Assembly (NCBI GenBank): GCA_965200435.1
Contig: OZ241337.1
Span: 1,488,001-1,552,000, forward strand
Length of the DNA stretch: 64,000 nt
Source of the DNA: Bin75 sp965200435
Lineage (GTDB): Bacteria > Nitrospirota > Nitrospiria > Nitrospirales > UBA8639
Direction of reading: 5' to 3'
This document shows, piece after piece, positions 16,954 through 25,561 of this stretch. The first letter of the stretch is position 1. Every line of letters begins with the position of its first letter. The translations under genes were made by a program, and so were the position numbers. The notes beneath the pieces were generated by a model. It did not search any database, was not told the DNA's origin, and was given only the letters and a program-made list of their open reading frames with translations.

Positions 16954-18687
16954 ATGATGGTGGTTAATCGTATAGATGGTGGTCGGGGGCCCCGGAAGCA
17001 ATCGCGAAGGGTTTCGATATGGTATCTCGGTCTGGGGGGCTTGCTGGTCGGGCTGTTTGGGATGGGGATGAGTCATCCTGCGCGTGCCGCAGAGCCCGTT
17101 CCGGCGGACCGGAGTCAGGCAACCGTGCAGGTGATCCAAAACTACGTTCACGCGGTGGCCGGCCGGGATGCCGCCGGGGTCGCCCGGAACGATTTTGTCT
17201 GTTTGCTGAAGATGGTGGAGGCCGGAGCCACGGGGGAAGGGCAGTTTTTGCCTGAATCGAATCCGGTGTATTCCTGGTGTTGGGACCGGTTGGCGCAAGC
17301 GCACGCAGAGGTGATCGACAGCCGCGACCGGGCTCTGGATGAGTTATGGCCGGGCGTTGGAAAGCTGGTGCATTTTCGGGATTTCAAGCGGTTCGAGATT
17401 GCAGAAACCCGCGCGTTTCAACGGGCCCCTTCCTTTTTTGTGATGCCCGAGATCGGTGACATGTCCGAGGCCCCCGGATTCACCCTGGACGTGCTCAATA
17501 CGGCGCCGCTCCCCCATGCGTCCTTTCAGCCTCCGGGTTCCGACCATATGGTGGCCGTGCCGACCACTTTGGTCCGGGTACGCATTGCCTATCCGGATCC
17601 CATGACGTCACCGGCGGCGAATGGCCCGGGGCAACAGGATTGGGTCGTGCCGTATAAAAAACCCATCCATCCGGTCAAAGCCGTGACCGTGAAATGGGTG
17701 GTGATGTCGGGGCTGCTGCAGCACGGCTTTCCCGTAGACGTTGCCGTCCTCAATATACCGTTGACGTCATCCATGGGGACGCCGATTCCTTTCGTCGTCG
17801 ATCCCGGTGGGTTTGAGCAGCACTCCACGGAGTATTGGAGTCCGAAGGAAGCCCAAGCGGCCTTGACGGCCGGGCTGGCGCGGGTCCAAACGTTGCCCAC
17901 GCGTCGGGAACGGATTTCCCTGCTCAACAGAATTTTGGTGGTGAACCCCTTGCACGTGGAGGGATTGAAAGCCATTTCCGCCGAACTGTACGACGGGCTG
18001 TTGGACTTTGGCGCGCGAACGCATGGCGTTCAGTTGGAAAGCGGGCCGCTGTATCAGGCGTTCAACGCCCTCTATTGGACGATCCAGTCGTCGACCGACC
18101 GGATGGATATTTCCCTCGAGATGGAAATGGGCGGCAAATCTGAACCGACCCCGGCCGATTATCTGTACCGCCTGATTCCCGCGATGGAAACTCTGGTGGA
18201 TCTGGATCCGGGTGATTTTGAAACGCGTTTGAAACTGGCGATGGCCTATCGATGGACGAACGACCAGGTGTCGGCGATCATGACTCCCCGACAATTGCTC
18301 TCGGAATTGCCGGCGGAGCATGCGGACATGCGCGCCAGGGTGTTGATGGCCATAGCTTGGTCACGGATCAGCAAGGTCGCGTGGAATCGTTTCTTTGACG
18401 ACCCGGATATCATTCAAGGGTACAAAGACGCCGATGAGGCCTTTATGTTGTCCTCTGATCCCCTGGTCAAGTTCTCCGCGGCCTACGCCAAGGCGTACAG
18501 TTTGGTCTTTCGTCCCGAACGTGACAATCAGGCGATGTTCGAACTGTTGAAAGAGGCGCGACGCTGGTATCAACAGGTTCCGGGAGCCACGACCCGGTCC
18601 TGGGTCTTTCTCCTGCAAAATGATACCTTGAAAGGGTTGGTGGAAACGGATCCCACGTTTCAAGCGTTGATGACGGCGAATTCTTGA
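16954..18687 (+). CDS. Hypothetical secreted protein with helical repeat C-terminus
   Basis: A 577-residue protein I do not recognise. After a charged start there is a signal peptide (about 20-46, ending HPARAAEP). The middle (about 150-280) is probably beta-rich, with VPTTLVRVRIAYPDP and PVKAVTVKWVVMSGLLQHGFPVDVAV. The C-terminal 250 residues are helical with TPR-like spacing (LVDLDPGDFETRLKLAMAYRW). It has an AGGAG site before ATG 16954 and lies just after the cupredoxin gene, so both may serve a periplasmic or outer-membrane process. No catalytic motif is seen. Confidence 0.75.
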   Translation: MMVVNRIDGGRGPRKQSRRVSIWYLGLGGLLVGLFGMGMSHPARAAEPVPADRSQATVQVIQNYVHAVAGRDAAGVARNDFVCLLKMVEAGATGEGQFLPESNPVYSWCWDRLAQAHAEVIDSRDRALDELWPGVGKLVHFRDFKRFEIAETRAFQRAPSFFVMPEIGDMSEAPGFTLDVLNTAPLPHASFQPPGSDHMVAVPTTLVRVRIAYPDPMTSPAANGPGQQDWVVPYKKPIHPVKAVTVKWVVMSGLLQHGFPVDVAVLNIPLTSSMGTPIPFVVDPGGFEQHSTEYWSPKEAQAALTAGLARVQTLPTRRERISLLNRILVVNPLHVEGLKAISAELYDGLLDFGARTHGVQLESGPLYQAFNALYWTIQSSTDRMDISLEMEMGGKSEPTPADYLYRLIPAMETLVDLDPGDFETRLKLAMAYRWTNDQVSAIMTPRQLLSELPAEHADMRARVLMAIAWSRISKVAWNRFFDDPDIIQGYKDADEAFMLSSDPLVKFSAAYAKAYSLVFRPERDNQAMFELLKEARRWYQQVPGATTRSWVFLLQNDTLKGLVETDPTFQALMTANS

Positions 18688-18708
18688 CCGTGCGTCCGGG
18701 CGGGATCT

Positions 18709-18856
18709 TAGGGAACCTCTGATTTCGTGTGATAGCGGGATGCAGGGCAAGGCGTCCCGGAGCGAAACCCGAAGCGTATCAGAGAGATAGGTGAGGGTTG
18801 AGCGAGGACACAACGCAGCCATGCGCCCGATAGTGCACTCAATCAGAGGTTCCCTA
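18709..18856 (+). mobile_element. MITE-like element, copy 2
   Basis: 148 bases including both TA flanks, with perfect inverted ends TAGGGAACCTCTGATT and its complement. Same orientation as copy 1. It begins 22 bases after the stop of the preceding gene. Confidence 0.9.
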
Positions 18857-19069
18857 GCCGTTCGTCATGTCGGAGCGGCTGTTCCTGCCCAGGGCTGAAC
18901 AGCCCTGCCTCACGATCCCTTGTCCTCTGCCGGCTGTTTTTGTTTGGTTTTTCGTCTCCGCTCGGGGCCGGAAGGTTCGGGGTGAAGGCCCGACCCGGAG
19001 GGGACGGCTGGCCGTGCAAAACGGCAAAGGTCGTGTGCCCGCGCGGGTACGGGTTGACGGGTTCAGATC

Positions 19070-20464
19070 TTGTCCATTTCAGAAGAAGACTTCCAACTGG
19101 ATTTTCGGAAAAATCCGCGGGTCCTCGGTCCCATGGTTGATGCCATGGGTGATGGCGTGTTCACCGTAAATGCCCGGGGTCATATTGTGGCGTGGAGTAC
19201 AGGCGCGGCGCGGATTACCGGCTATTCCAGTGATGAAGTGATTGGAAAAACCTGCCATATTCTTGAAGGACCGAACTGCAAAGGATTCAGCAAACTCACC
19301 GAGTTTTTGGAGAACCCGACACCCTATCCATGGGGAATCTGCAATCAGGAATGCAAGGTCTGGGCGAAGGACGGCAAAGAACTCTATCTCTATGGCAATG
19401 TGTCCGTCCTGCGTGATGAACACGGCACGGTCGTCGGGGCCGTGGGAACGTTTACGGACCTGACCTCCTTTATTGCAGCCAAAGAGAAAATTCGGGTGTT
19501 GGAAGAACAGGCGCAGACCAGGGATTCGTTTCAGCAAATGGTCGGGCGCAGTGCTGTGATGCAGGAAGTGTTTCGTCGCGTGCGATTGGCGGCGCAGGGT
19601 GATGTCCCCGTGCTGCTGACCGGGGAGTCGGGCACAGGCAAGGAATTGGCTGCCCGGGCCATTCATGCCCTCAGTGCCAGAAAAGACAAACCGTTTTTTG
19701 CCATCAATTGCTCGGCCATTCCTGAGCCTTTGGTCGAAAGCGAGTTGTTCGGTCACGTGAAGGGGGCCTTTACGGGTGCGATCCGCGATAAGGTCGGCGT
19801 GTTTCAGGCGGCTGAGGGAGGTACCCTGTTTCTGGATGAGATCGGTGACACGAGTCCGTTGCTCCAACTCAAGCTGCTCCGCGTATTGCAGGAGAGCGAG
19901 ATCCGGCGCGTCGGTGATGAAAGAACCATCAAAATCAACGTGCGACTCGTGACGGCGACCAATAAAGATTTAAAGCACTTGCTGACCACGGGGGCGGTAC
20001 GGGAAGACTTTTTTTATCGTATCAGGGTCTTTGAAATTACCCTTCCGGCCCTCAGAGAACGGCGTGAAGACCTCCCTTTGCTGGTCAGTCACTTTCTCGC
20101 CGAAGGATCAAAAGTGTACGGCCGCTCCATCAACGAGATTTCGCAGGAGGGCATGCAGCAGATGTTGAAATATGCATGGCCGGGAAACGTCCGGGAATTA
20201 CGAAATGCCATTGAACATGCGTTTGTCACGGCGGAAGGGGATTGTTTGACCCTGCTCGACCTACCCACGGAGATTCGCACGATCGTGTCTCATTCCCCAA
20301 CAGCTTCAAGCAAGCGGGCCCTCACCCTTGATCAACGGGCCGAAAGGAACCGGATTCTTGAAGCCCTTCGGGAAACCCGGGGAAGTAGAACCAAGGCTGC
20401 CAGATTATTAGGATATAGCCGGGTGACGCTCTGGAAAAAAATGCAGAAATTCCACGTTTCCTGA
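19070..20464 (+). CDS. PAS-domain sigma-54 enhancer-binding regulator
   Basis: A 464-residue transcription activator for sigma-54 RNA polymerase. Residues about 15-135 form a PAS sensor (VDAMGDGVFTVNARGHIVAWSTGA). It is Cys-rich (CHILEGPNC, CNQEC), so a metal or redox cofactor is possible. Residues 155-390 are the AAA+ domain with GESGTGKE, the sigma-54 contact loop GAFTGA and GGTLFLDEIGD. The end is a Fis-type helix-turn-helix (TKAARLLGYSRVTLWKKM). TTG 19070 is the chosen start; ATG 19133 would cut into the PAS domain. A matching sigma-54 promoter lies 149 bases downstream, in front of the DUF1264 gene, its likely target. Confidence 0.9.
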   Translation: MSISEEDFQLDFRKNPRVLGPMVDAMGDGVFTVNARGHIVAWSTGAARITGYSSDEVIGKTCHILEGPNCKGFSKLTEFLENPTPYPWGICNQECKVWAKDGKELYLYGNVSVLRDEHGTVVGAVGTFTDLTSFIAAKEKIRVLEEQAQTRDSFQQMVGRSAVMQEVFRRVRLAAQGDVPVLLTGESGTGKELAARAIHALSARKDKPFFAINCSAIPEPLVESELFGHVKGAFTGAIRDKVGVFQAAEGGTLFLDEIGDTSPLLQLKLLRVLQESEIRRVGDERTIKINVRLVTATNKDLKHLLTTGAVREDFFYRIRVFEITLPALRERREDLPLLVSHFLAEGSKVYGRSINEISQEGMQQMLKYAWPGNVRELRNAIEHAFVTAEGDCLTLLDLPTEIRTIVSHSPTASSKRALTLDQRAERNRILEALRETRGSRTKAARLLGYSRVTLWKKMQKFHVS

Positions 20465-20478
20465 ACATACTCCTTCGA

Positions 20479-20509
20479 CCGTTAACTCGCTAACTTAGCG
20501 AGTTAACGG
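20479..20509. promoter_or_regulatory. Perfect 31-base palindrome
   Basis: Two 15-base arms (CCGTTAACTCGCTAA and complement) around a single C. No T-run follows on the top strand. It could be a transcription terminator for the regulator gene or a binding site for a dimeric protein, since it lies 104-134 bases upstream of the sigma-54 promoter where activators usually bind. Confidence 0.6.
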
Positions 20510-20612
20510 CTTCGTGTTAACTCTGGTCTCTTTTTCTTATCGTTTCCATGACAGCCTGATCGCAACGTTTTGAAATCGTGCGATAATTTTGTCTGGTCTC
20601 CAGATTGAACCC

Positions 20613-20629
20613 TGGCATAACTCTTGCTT
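20613..20629 (+). promoter_or_regulatory. Sigma-54 (-24/-12) promoter
   Basis: TGGCATAACTCTTGCTT matches the sigma-54 consensus, with GG at 20614-20615 and GC at 20626-20627, exactly ten bases between. It points at the DUF1264 gene starting at 20783 and lies downstream of a sigma-54 activator gene. Confidence 0.85.
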
Positions 20630-20782
20630 GTTATAGGTGTGCCAAAATGAACGTGGGTGCTATCCCCAAGAGGCATGATTTTATGATACGTTCGGGAACC
20701 GTCGTCTATGTCGTAGGGTGGTATGATGGTTTCCCGCTTCGCAGATAAGGACGCTTTATTCATTCACCACAAGGAGGTAGTC

Positions 20783-21298
20783 ATGTTCGGTTCGATTCGT
20801 TCGATGAGTCTGATCGTGCTGCTCAGTGTCTTCTTCATGGGTTTGATGATCACCCTGGCCATGAGTGAGGGTGCCCCGGCGGATGGGTTCGGCCTGCACG
20901 TCCAAGCCCCGCACATGATGGCTGACGGACAGATCGGTGGTCCATTCCATCACTATTGCAAAGGCATCTCCGATCAAATCATTCAATGCCTTCTCTTTCA
21001 ATCCACCGACTCCAAGGCGCCGTTGATCGGGGTGGAATACTTTGTGGCCAAGGACTTGGCCCGTAAGGAAGTCCCGCTCATCAAATGGAACAGAAATTTC
21101 CACGACCATGAGGTGGAAATCGCCACCGGTCGCGTGCTCATTCTGGACATTGAGGATAGAAACAAGGTCGCGGAAATCGCCGCCGTTGCCGCGCAAACGG
21201 ACGGCGTCATTTATCACCTTTGGCAACCAGGTCAGAAAGTGCCTGATGGCACGGTCACGATTCCGAATTCCGTCGGTCACAAATTCCGGACCGAGTAA
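20783..21298 (+). CDS. DUF1264 (OBAP-like) exported protein
   Basis: A 171-residue protein of the DUF1264 family (related to plant oil-body-associated proteins; biochemical role unknown). Family signature: HMMADGQIGGPFHHYCKGIS, then QCLLFQS, then LIGVEYFVA and a His-containing stretch NRNFHDHEVEIATGRVL. N-terminal hydrophobic segment (about 8-28) suggests export. ATG 20783 is preceded by AAGGAGGTAG, an excellent ribosome site. It sits behind a sigma-54 promoter and ahead of two cytochrome genes that may be in the same unit. Confidence 0.82.
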   Translation: MFGSIRSMSLIVLLSVFFMGLMITLAMSEGAPADGFGLHVQAPHMMADGQIGGPFHHYCKGISDQIIQCLLFQSTDSKAPLIGVEYFVAKDLARKEVPLIKWNRNFHDHEVEIATGRVLILDIEDRNKVAEIAAVAAQTDGVIYHLWQPGQKVPDGTVTIPNSVGHKFRTE

Positions 21299-21378
21299 TG
21301 GAGCGCCGGTGCGGAAACGCCTCGCGTCCCGCACCGGCCCTTTCCCACCGTCGTTTCTTCACGAAAAGGGGACGTCTG

Positions 21379-21825
21379 ATGTTGTTGATGAACACACGAG
21401 GGGTGAGTTGTGTCTTGGCCGTGCTTTTGATGGGAGGGTCAGTGGTCTTGGGAGCCGACCCTGCGGTGCTCGCGCCGCGCGTGCCGCCGGACCGGATCGA
21501 CGAGGCCAAAACGTGGCGGGACCCTCTCCCCGGTACGCCCGAACGTCTTGAACGAGGCCAAGAAATCTTTCATGGCAAAGGGTTTTGCGTGACGTGTCAT
21601 GGACGGGACGGCAAGGGGTTGGGAAATATTCCGGGGCTGCGAGGGAAACTGCCGAGAGATTTCACGGATAAGGTATGGCAGGCCGCGCGGACCGATGGCG
21701 AACTGCTCTGGATTTTGAAAAACGGCAGCCCGGGTACGGATATGGCCTCGTTCATTCCGCTCGTGTTGACGGAAAAAGAAGCCTGGGATGTGCTGTTGTA
21801 TGTGCGTTCATTCGGCCAAAGGTGA
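21379..21825 (+). CDS. Monoheme cytochrome c, periplasmic
   Basis: A 148-residue class I cytochrome c. Signal peptide (about 1-26, ending VVLGADP), one CVTCH heme site, and a GSPGTDMASFIPLV segment giving the axial Met. Starts considered are ATG 21379 and ATG 21388; the first has an AAAAGGGGA site. It lies 80 bases after the DUF1264 gene and 38 bases before the tetraheme cytochrome, whose last domain has a similar GSKGTGMMAFSNM axial region. Confidence 0.87.
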   Translation: MLLMNTRGVSCVLAVLLMGGSVVLGADPAVLAPRVPPDRIDEAKTWRDPLPGTPERLERGQEIFHGKGFCVTCHGRDGKGLGNIPGLRGKLPRDFTDKVWQAARTDGELLWILKNGSPGTDMASFIPLVLTEKEAWDVLLYVRSFGQR

Positions 21826-21863
21826 CGCGTTGTTGCGAATGGCCTAGGGGGAGGGAAGGCGAC

Positions 21864-23294
21864 ATGAAACAGAAAAACGGGTCTTTGGCAAAAATCATGG
21901 AAACGACGGGCAGGGTTGTGATTGTCGGGGCCTGTGTGAGCCTGCTGGCCTCCGCACCCCTTTGGGCGGCCGATGAAAAACAGGCTGAAACGATGGTGAA
22001 GCACGTCTGTTCGACCTGTCACAAATTTCAAGGCGAACCGGAAAGCCGGTTCAATTTGAAAGCCCCGGATTTGATGTGGGCCGGGAGCAAGTACCAGCAC
22101 GACTGGCTGGTCGGGTTTCTTACCGGGAAAGAAAAACGGTTGTACGCCAAAAGCTATCGGTGGGATCAGGGGTGGGAACCGGACGTGCACGTGACCTTTC
22201 CCGAAGATCAAGCCGAGGCGATTGCAGTGTATTTGGAAAAACAGTACATTGACCCGCGCGTGCAAATCGGCGCGTTCGATGTTTCACAGGTCACCAAAAA
22301 AGAAGCGGAATTTGGTGCGGTCGCGTACAAGGAGCATGCCTGCATCGGTTGCCATACCATCAAGGAAAATGGGCAACTGGTCGGCGCACCGCAAAGTGTC
22401 GACTTGGCGGAGGCCGGCAGGCGCTACAATCCGGATTGGCTTTACCGGTTTGCGCTCAACCCGCAGGATTTCACGCCTCACAGCGGCGAATTCCTGGCTG
22501 ACGCCACGGATTTCGGCGTGCGGGCGATAGTCGGATATCTCATGACTCTGGGCGTTTCGGATTTCAAATATCGCGAGCCGTGGACCAGCCCGGAGTTTGC
22601 ACGGGCTAGCGTGGACCGTGGGAAAGTCGTCTATAAAGAATACTGTTCACAGTGTCACGGTGCCACGGGAGAAGGTGACGGCCCGGCTGCGTCGGGCTTG
22701 AGTCCCAAGCCGGCCATACATGCCAACATGGCCTTCGACAAGCTGCCGATGGAATACCTCTACAACGTGATCTATCACGGCGGGCGAAGCGTGGGGAAGT
22801 CCCCCACTATGCCGTATTGGAGCCTTACGATCGGCCAGCAGGGGGTGGCGGACGTCATGGCGTATCTGAAAGCCACGTTCAAGGGCGTGGAGGAATCCAC
22901 GTCTGCTGGAATGGAAACGGGTCCGTCCGGGGTTTGCCCGCAGCCGCGTAAGACCACACGCGCTCCGGGAAAATTCCGAAACGTGACGAACCCGTTACCT
23001 GCGACCGAGGTCAATGTCAAAGCCGGCGAAACATTGTTCCAACACACGGCGCAACCGTTGGCGTGCTTCAACTGCCATGGGACCAAGGGTGACGGACAGG
23101 GACCCACGGGGGCTGCCCTGAATCCGCCTCCGCGGAACTTCACGTGTGGGGAAACCATGAAGGATATTTCCGATGGCCAGATGTTCTGGATCATCAAAAA
23201 TGGCTCTAAAGGCACCGGGATGATGGCCTTTTCCAATATGCCCGACAATCAGATCTGGCAAACGATTCATTACATCAGGACGTTGGTGGGATAG
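21864..23294 (+). CDS. Tetraheme cytochrome c
   Basis: A 476-residue exported protein with four CxxCH heme sites: CSTCH (from residue 49), CIGCH (160), CSQCH (261) and CFNCH (401). Signal peptide about 10-36. The pattern is four cytochrome c domains in series, with linker Met residues such as SPTMPYW and GMMAFSNM as axial ligands. It probably moves electrons through the periplasm with the preceding monoheme cytochrome. ATG 21864 has a GGGAGGGAAGG ribosome site. A strong hairpin just after the stop suggests it ends the transcript. Confidence 0.88.
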   Translation: MKQKNGSLAKIMETTGRVVIVGACVSLLASAPLWAADEKQAETMVKHVCSTCHKFQGEPESRFNLKAPDLMWAGSKYQHDWLVGFLTGKEKRLYAKSYRWDQGWEPDVHVTFPEDQAEAIAVYLEKQYIDPRVQIGAFDVSQVTKKEAEFGAVAYKEHACIGCHTIKENGQLVGAPQSVDLAEAGRRYNPDWLYRFALNPQDFTPHSGEFLADATDFGVRAIVGYLMTLGVSDFKYREPWTSPEFARASVDRGKVVYKEYCSQCHGATGEGDGPAASGLSPKPAIHANMAFDKLPMEYLYNVIYHGGRSVGKSPTMPYWSLTIGQQGVADVMAYLKATFKGVEESTSAGMETGPSGVCPQPRKTTRAPGKFRNVTNPLPATEVNVKAGETLFQHTAQPLACFNCHGTKGDGQGPTGAALNPPPRNFTCGETMKDISDGQMFWIIKNGSKGTGMMAFSNMPDNQIWQTIHYIRTLVG

Positions 23295-23350
23295 AACCAG
23301 AGGGGCGGCGCCAGCCTTCGTTATGACGACCGCCCCTCTGGTTGTTTCTG
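23295..23350 (+). terminator. Long-stem transcription terminator
   Basis: A perfect 14-base stem (23295-23308 with 23330-23343; AACCAGAGGGGCGG) around a 21-base loop, followed by GTTTCTGG. It starts immediately after the TAG of the tetraheme cytochrome gene. Confidence 0.75.
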
Positions 23351-23598
23351 GTCCGGATTTCTTTCGCACGGGTCTGCGTTGGTCGGGTGCTGACTCCTGT
23401 CCCGTCGTTTTTCACGAAATCTCCAACTTAGTCGAAGAGTCGTTGTGTGTCTATCCGGTTCATTGCTGGATGTCTTTCCCCGGGTTAAGTTTGGCTGCTC
23501 CACGGGGCCATGTCGTGGCGCTTCTTTGCAAGCGTACCCTCCAAGCCGCAGAAGATGCGGCCGCTACAAATCCAAAGGCACCGGGTTGGACCGTCGTT

Positions 23599-23720
23599 TG
23601 TAGGTCGGATTAGCGTAGCGTAATCCGACAAAGGGTTGGGATGTCGGGTTACGCCTATTCGGCTAACCCGACCTGCAGGTGCCGTCACCTCTCTCTTCTG
23701 TCAACGAATGACGGAACACA
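23599..23720. repeat. Composite intergenic repeat block
   Basis: Contains TAGGTCGGATTAGCGTAGCG with its inverted partner, a second imperfect inverted repeat (GTCGGGTTACG ... TAACCCGACC), then CTCTCTTCTGTCAACGAATG. The same modules recur at 38518-38660, 45405-45520 and 49988-50215. Confidence 0.65.
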
Positions 23721-23804
23721 GACAGCGTTTTTCTCCGCGTCCTTCAGATCTGTTGTCGCAGCAGCGGCAGAAGGCTTGACAAACGGGGTGTTGTAGGGAT
23801 GTGT

Positions 23805-23952
23805 TAGGGAACCTCTGATTTATTGCACTATCGGGCGCATGGCGGCGTGGTGTCCTCGCTCAACCCTCGACTATCCATTTGATATGTCTCGGGTTTCGCT
23901 GCGGGACGCCTTGCCCTGCATCCCGCTACCACAATAAATCAGAGGTTCCTTA
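23805..23952 (-). mobile_element. MITE-like element, copy 3
   Basis: 148 bases with TA at each side, in reverse orientation relative to copies 1 and 2. The interior is somewhat more diverged (a GACTATCCATTTGATATG stretch shared with copy 6), so there are at least two subfamilies. Confidence 0.88.
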
Positions 23953-24079
23953 GTGCATCACCCTAGGGTAAAGATCCTGTCAGGATGTGGAGAAGCATGA
24001 ACGTTCCAGCCAACCACGTATCGATGAGCGTGTCTCGTGGTCCTTGTGATCGCGGACGGGAAAGGGGCCGGGGATCGTC

Positions 24080-25561
24080 GTGCTGGGTGTTCTTCTGGCC
24101 TTCCTCGCAGGGGGGTGCACGGCCATTCCATCGCAGTCGACGAATCCTCTTGAGAATGTATCGTCCAAGCCATCGGATCCTCAGTCTGAAACTCGTGCTC
24201 CGGAAGTGACCGCCCGAGAAAATCCCAAACCAAGCCAAGCCCCGTTTTCTCTCGAAGATCGGATGTCGCTGGGCATCCCTTCAGGACGACCCTTCACCGA
24301 CGGCGAGCCTGCCCGGGTGTTCAATTTTCGGGCACGGGACATGCCGTTGGTCGATGCCTTACGGATGTTCTCGCGCGCCAATACGCTCAATATCGTCGTG
24401 GAGCCGGGAATCGAAGGCGTGGTGACGGTCGACTTCCAGGGTCTGGCTCTCGAAAAAGCCATGGCCGCGCTGTTGGATACGCAGGGGTACTATTGGGAAC
24501 AAGACGGGGAATTGATCGTCGTGCGTCGGCTGCAAACGCGCATCTTCACGCTGGATTACATTCGCCTGGAACGTTCCGGTGAGGGACGTAATAAAGCGCA
24601 AGTCACGTCAGGGTCTGGGAGAAGCGGTGGGCAGGATGCGGGCGAAGTGGTCTTGAGCCAACAGGACCAGATCAAGTTTTGGGAAGAAATTGAAGTGCAG
24701 ATCGGCGTGCTTCTCTCGGCTGAAGGGCGCTTCGTGGTGAATCGGTTGTCCGGTACCATTCAAGTCACGGATCTGCACCAGCGGGTCGAAGGCGTGGCGA
24801 CGTTTCTGGCCAACGTGCGCCACTCACTGTATCGGCAGGTTGAGATCCAAGCCAGGATTTATGAAATCGCACTCCGGGACGACTACAGCCTTGGAGTGGA
24901 TTGGAGCCGGATTGATCTCAGCACGCCTACGGGCAGTTTCAAGCTGGCCAACATCATCACGGCGCCGGCGGGTGGTTTAGTCGCGCGAGCGGCGACCGCG
25001 GCCTTCAGTTTTAATGACGGCGATTTTGAAGGCGTGATCGAAGCCTTGCAGGAGCAGGGTGACGTGCAGGTGGTGTCCCAGCCTCGGATTCTGACGTTGA
25101 ATAATCAACCGGCGCTGATCAAGGTCGGGACGGATCAATCTTTTTTCACCTCAACCACCACGCAAGGAACGGCAGGGGCTGGGAACATTGTGACAGAGCA
25201 AGTGCGAACCGTAACCTCGGAGCTCGTCCTCTCGGTGACTCCGCAGATTTCCCAGGACGGGTGGATCATGATGGACGTGTCGCCCATTATCACCCGGTTG
25301 ACCGATACCGTGGAGTCACGGAATGGGTCCACGGCCCCTGTGTTGGAGGTGAAACAGTCCGGCGGCTTGGTCCGCGTCCGTGATGGACAGTTGGTGCTTA
25401 TCGGCGGGCTCATTCAGGAGCAACGCATAAATACGGAACGGAGGGTTCCGTTGCTGGGCGATATTCCGCTCCTGGGTTCCTTATTCAGCGGCATCTACCA
25501 GGCCGAGAGAAACACCGAACTCGTCATTTTTCTCATGCCCCGTATTCTTCGGGTGATGTGA
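24080..25561 (+). CDS. mshL: MshL-like pilus secretin (lipoprotein)
   Basis: A 493-residue outer-membrane secretin for type IV/MSHA-type pili or a related type II secretion system. GTG start; signal peptide with lipobox LAGGC (Cys about residue 13). N-domain about 80-150 (RVFNFRARDMPLVDALRMFSRA, secretin/TonB short domain), then a second N-domain, then the secretin core from about 290 with VVSQPRILTLNNQPA and the ending VRVRDGQLVLIGGLIQEQ plus VPLLGDIPLLGSLF. The MshL assignment rests on the following mshM- and mshN-like genes. Its TGA overlaps the next gene's ATG (TGATG). Confidence 0.87.
   Translation: MLGVLLAFLAGGCTAIPSQSTNPLENVSSKPSDPQSETRAPEVTARENPKPSQAPFSLEDRMSLGIPSGRPFTDGEPARVFNFRARDMPLVDALRMFSRANTLNIVVEPGIEGVVTVDFQGLALEKAMAALLDTQGYYWEQDGELIVVRRLQTRIFTLDYIRLERSGEGRNKAQVTSGSGRSGGQDAGEVVLSQQDQIKFWEEIEVQIGVLLSAEGRFVVNRLSGTIQVTDLHQRVEGVATFLANVRHSLYRQVEIQARIYEIALRDDYSLGVDWSRIDLSTPTGSFKLANIITAPAGGLVARAATAAFSFNDGDFEGVIEALQEQGDVQVVSQPRILTLNNQPALIKVGTDQSFFTSTTTQGTAGAGNIVTEQVRTVTSELVLSVTPQISQDGWIMMDVSPIITRLTDTVESRNGSTAPVLEVKQSGGLVRVRDGQLVLIGGLIQEQRINTERRVPLLGDIPLLGSLFSGIYQAERNTELVIFLMPRILRVM

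Larger units (their letters stand above)
23351..24079. other. 730-base non-coding stretch with repeats
   Basis: Holds a GTCGGATTACG-type inverted repeat (23599-23685), a TCAACGAATGAC module (23698-23720), MITE copy 3 (23805-23952) and the leader of the secretin gene. No convincing reading frame or RNA gene is seen. Confidence 0.6.
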
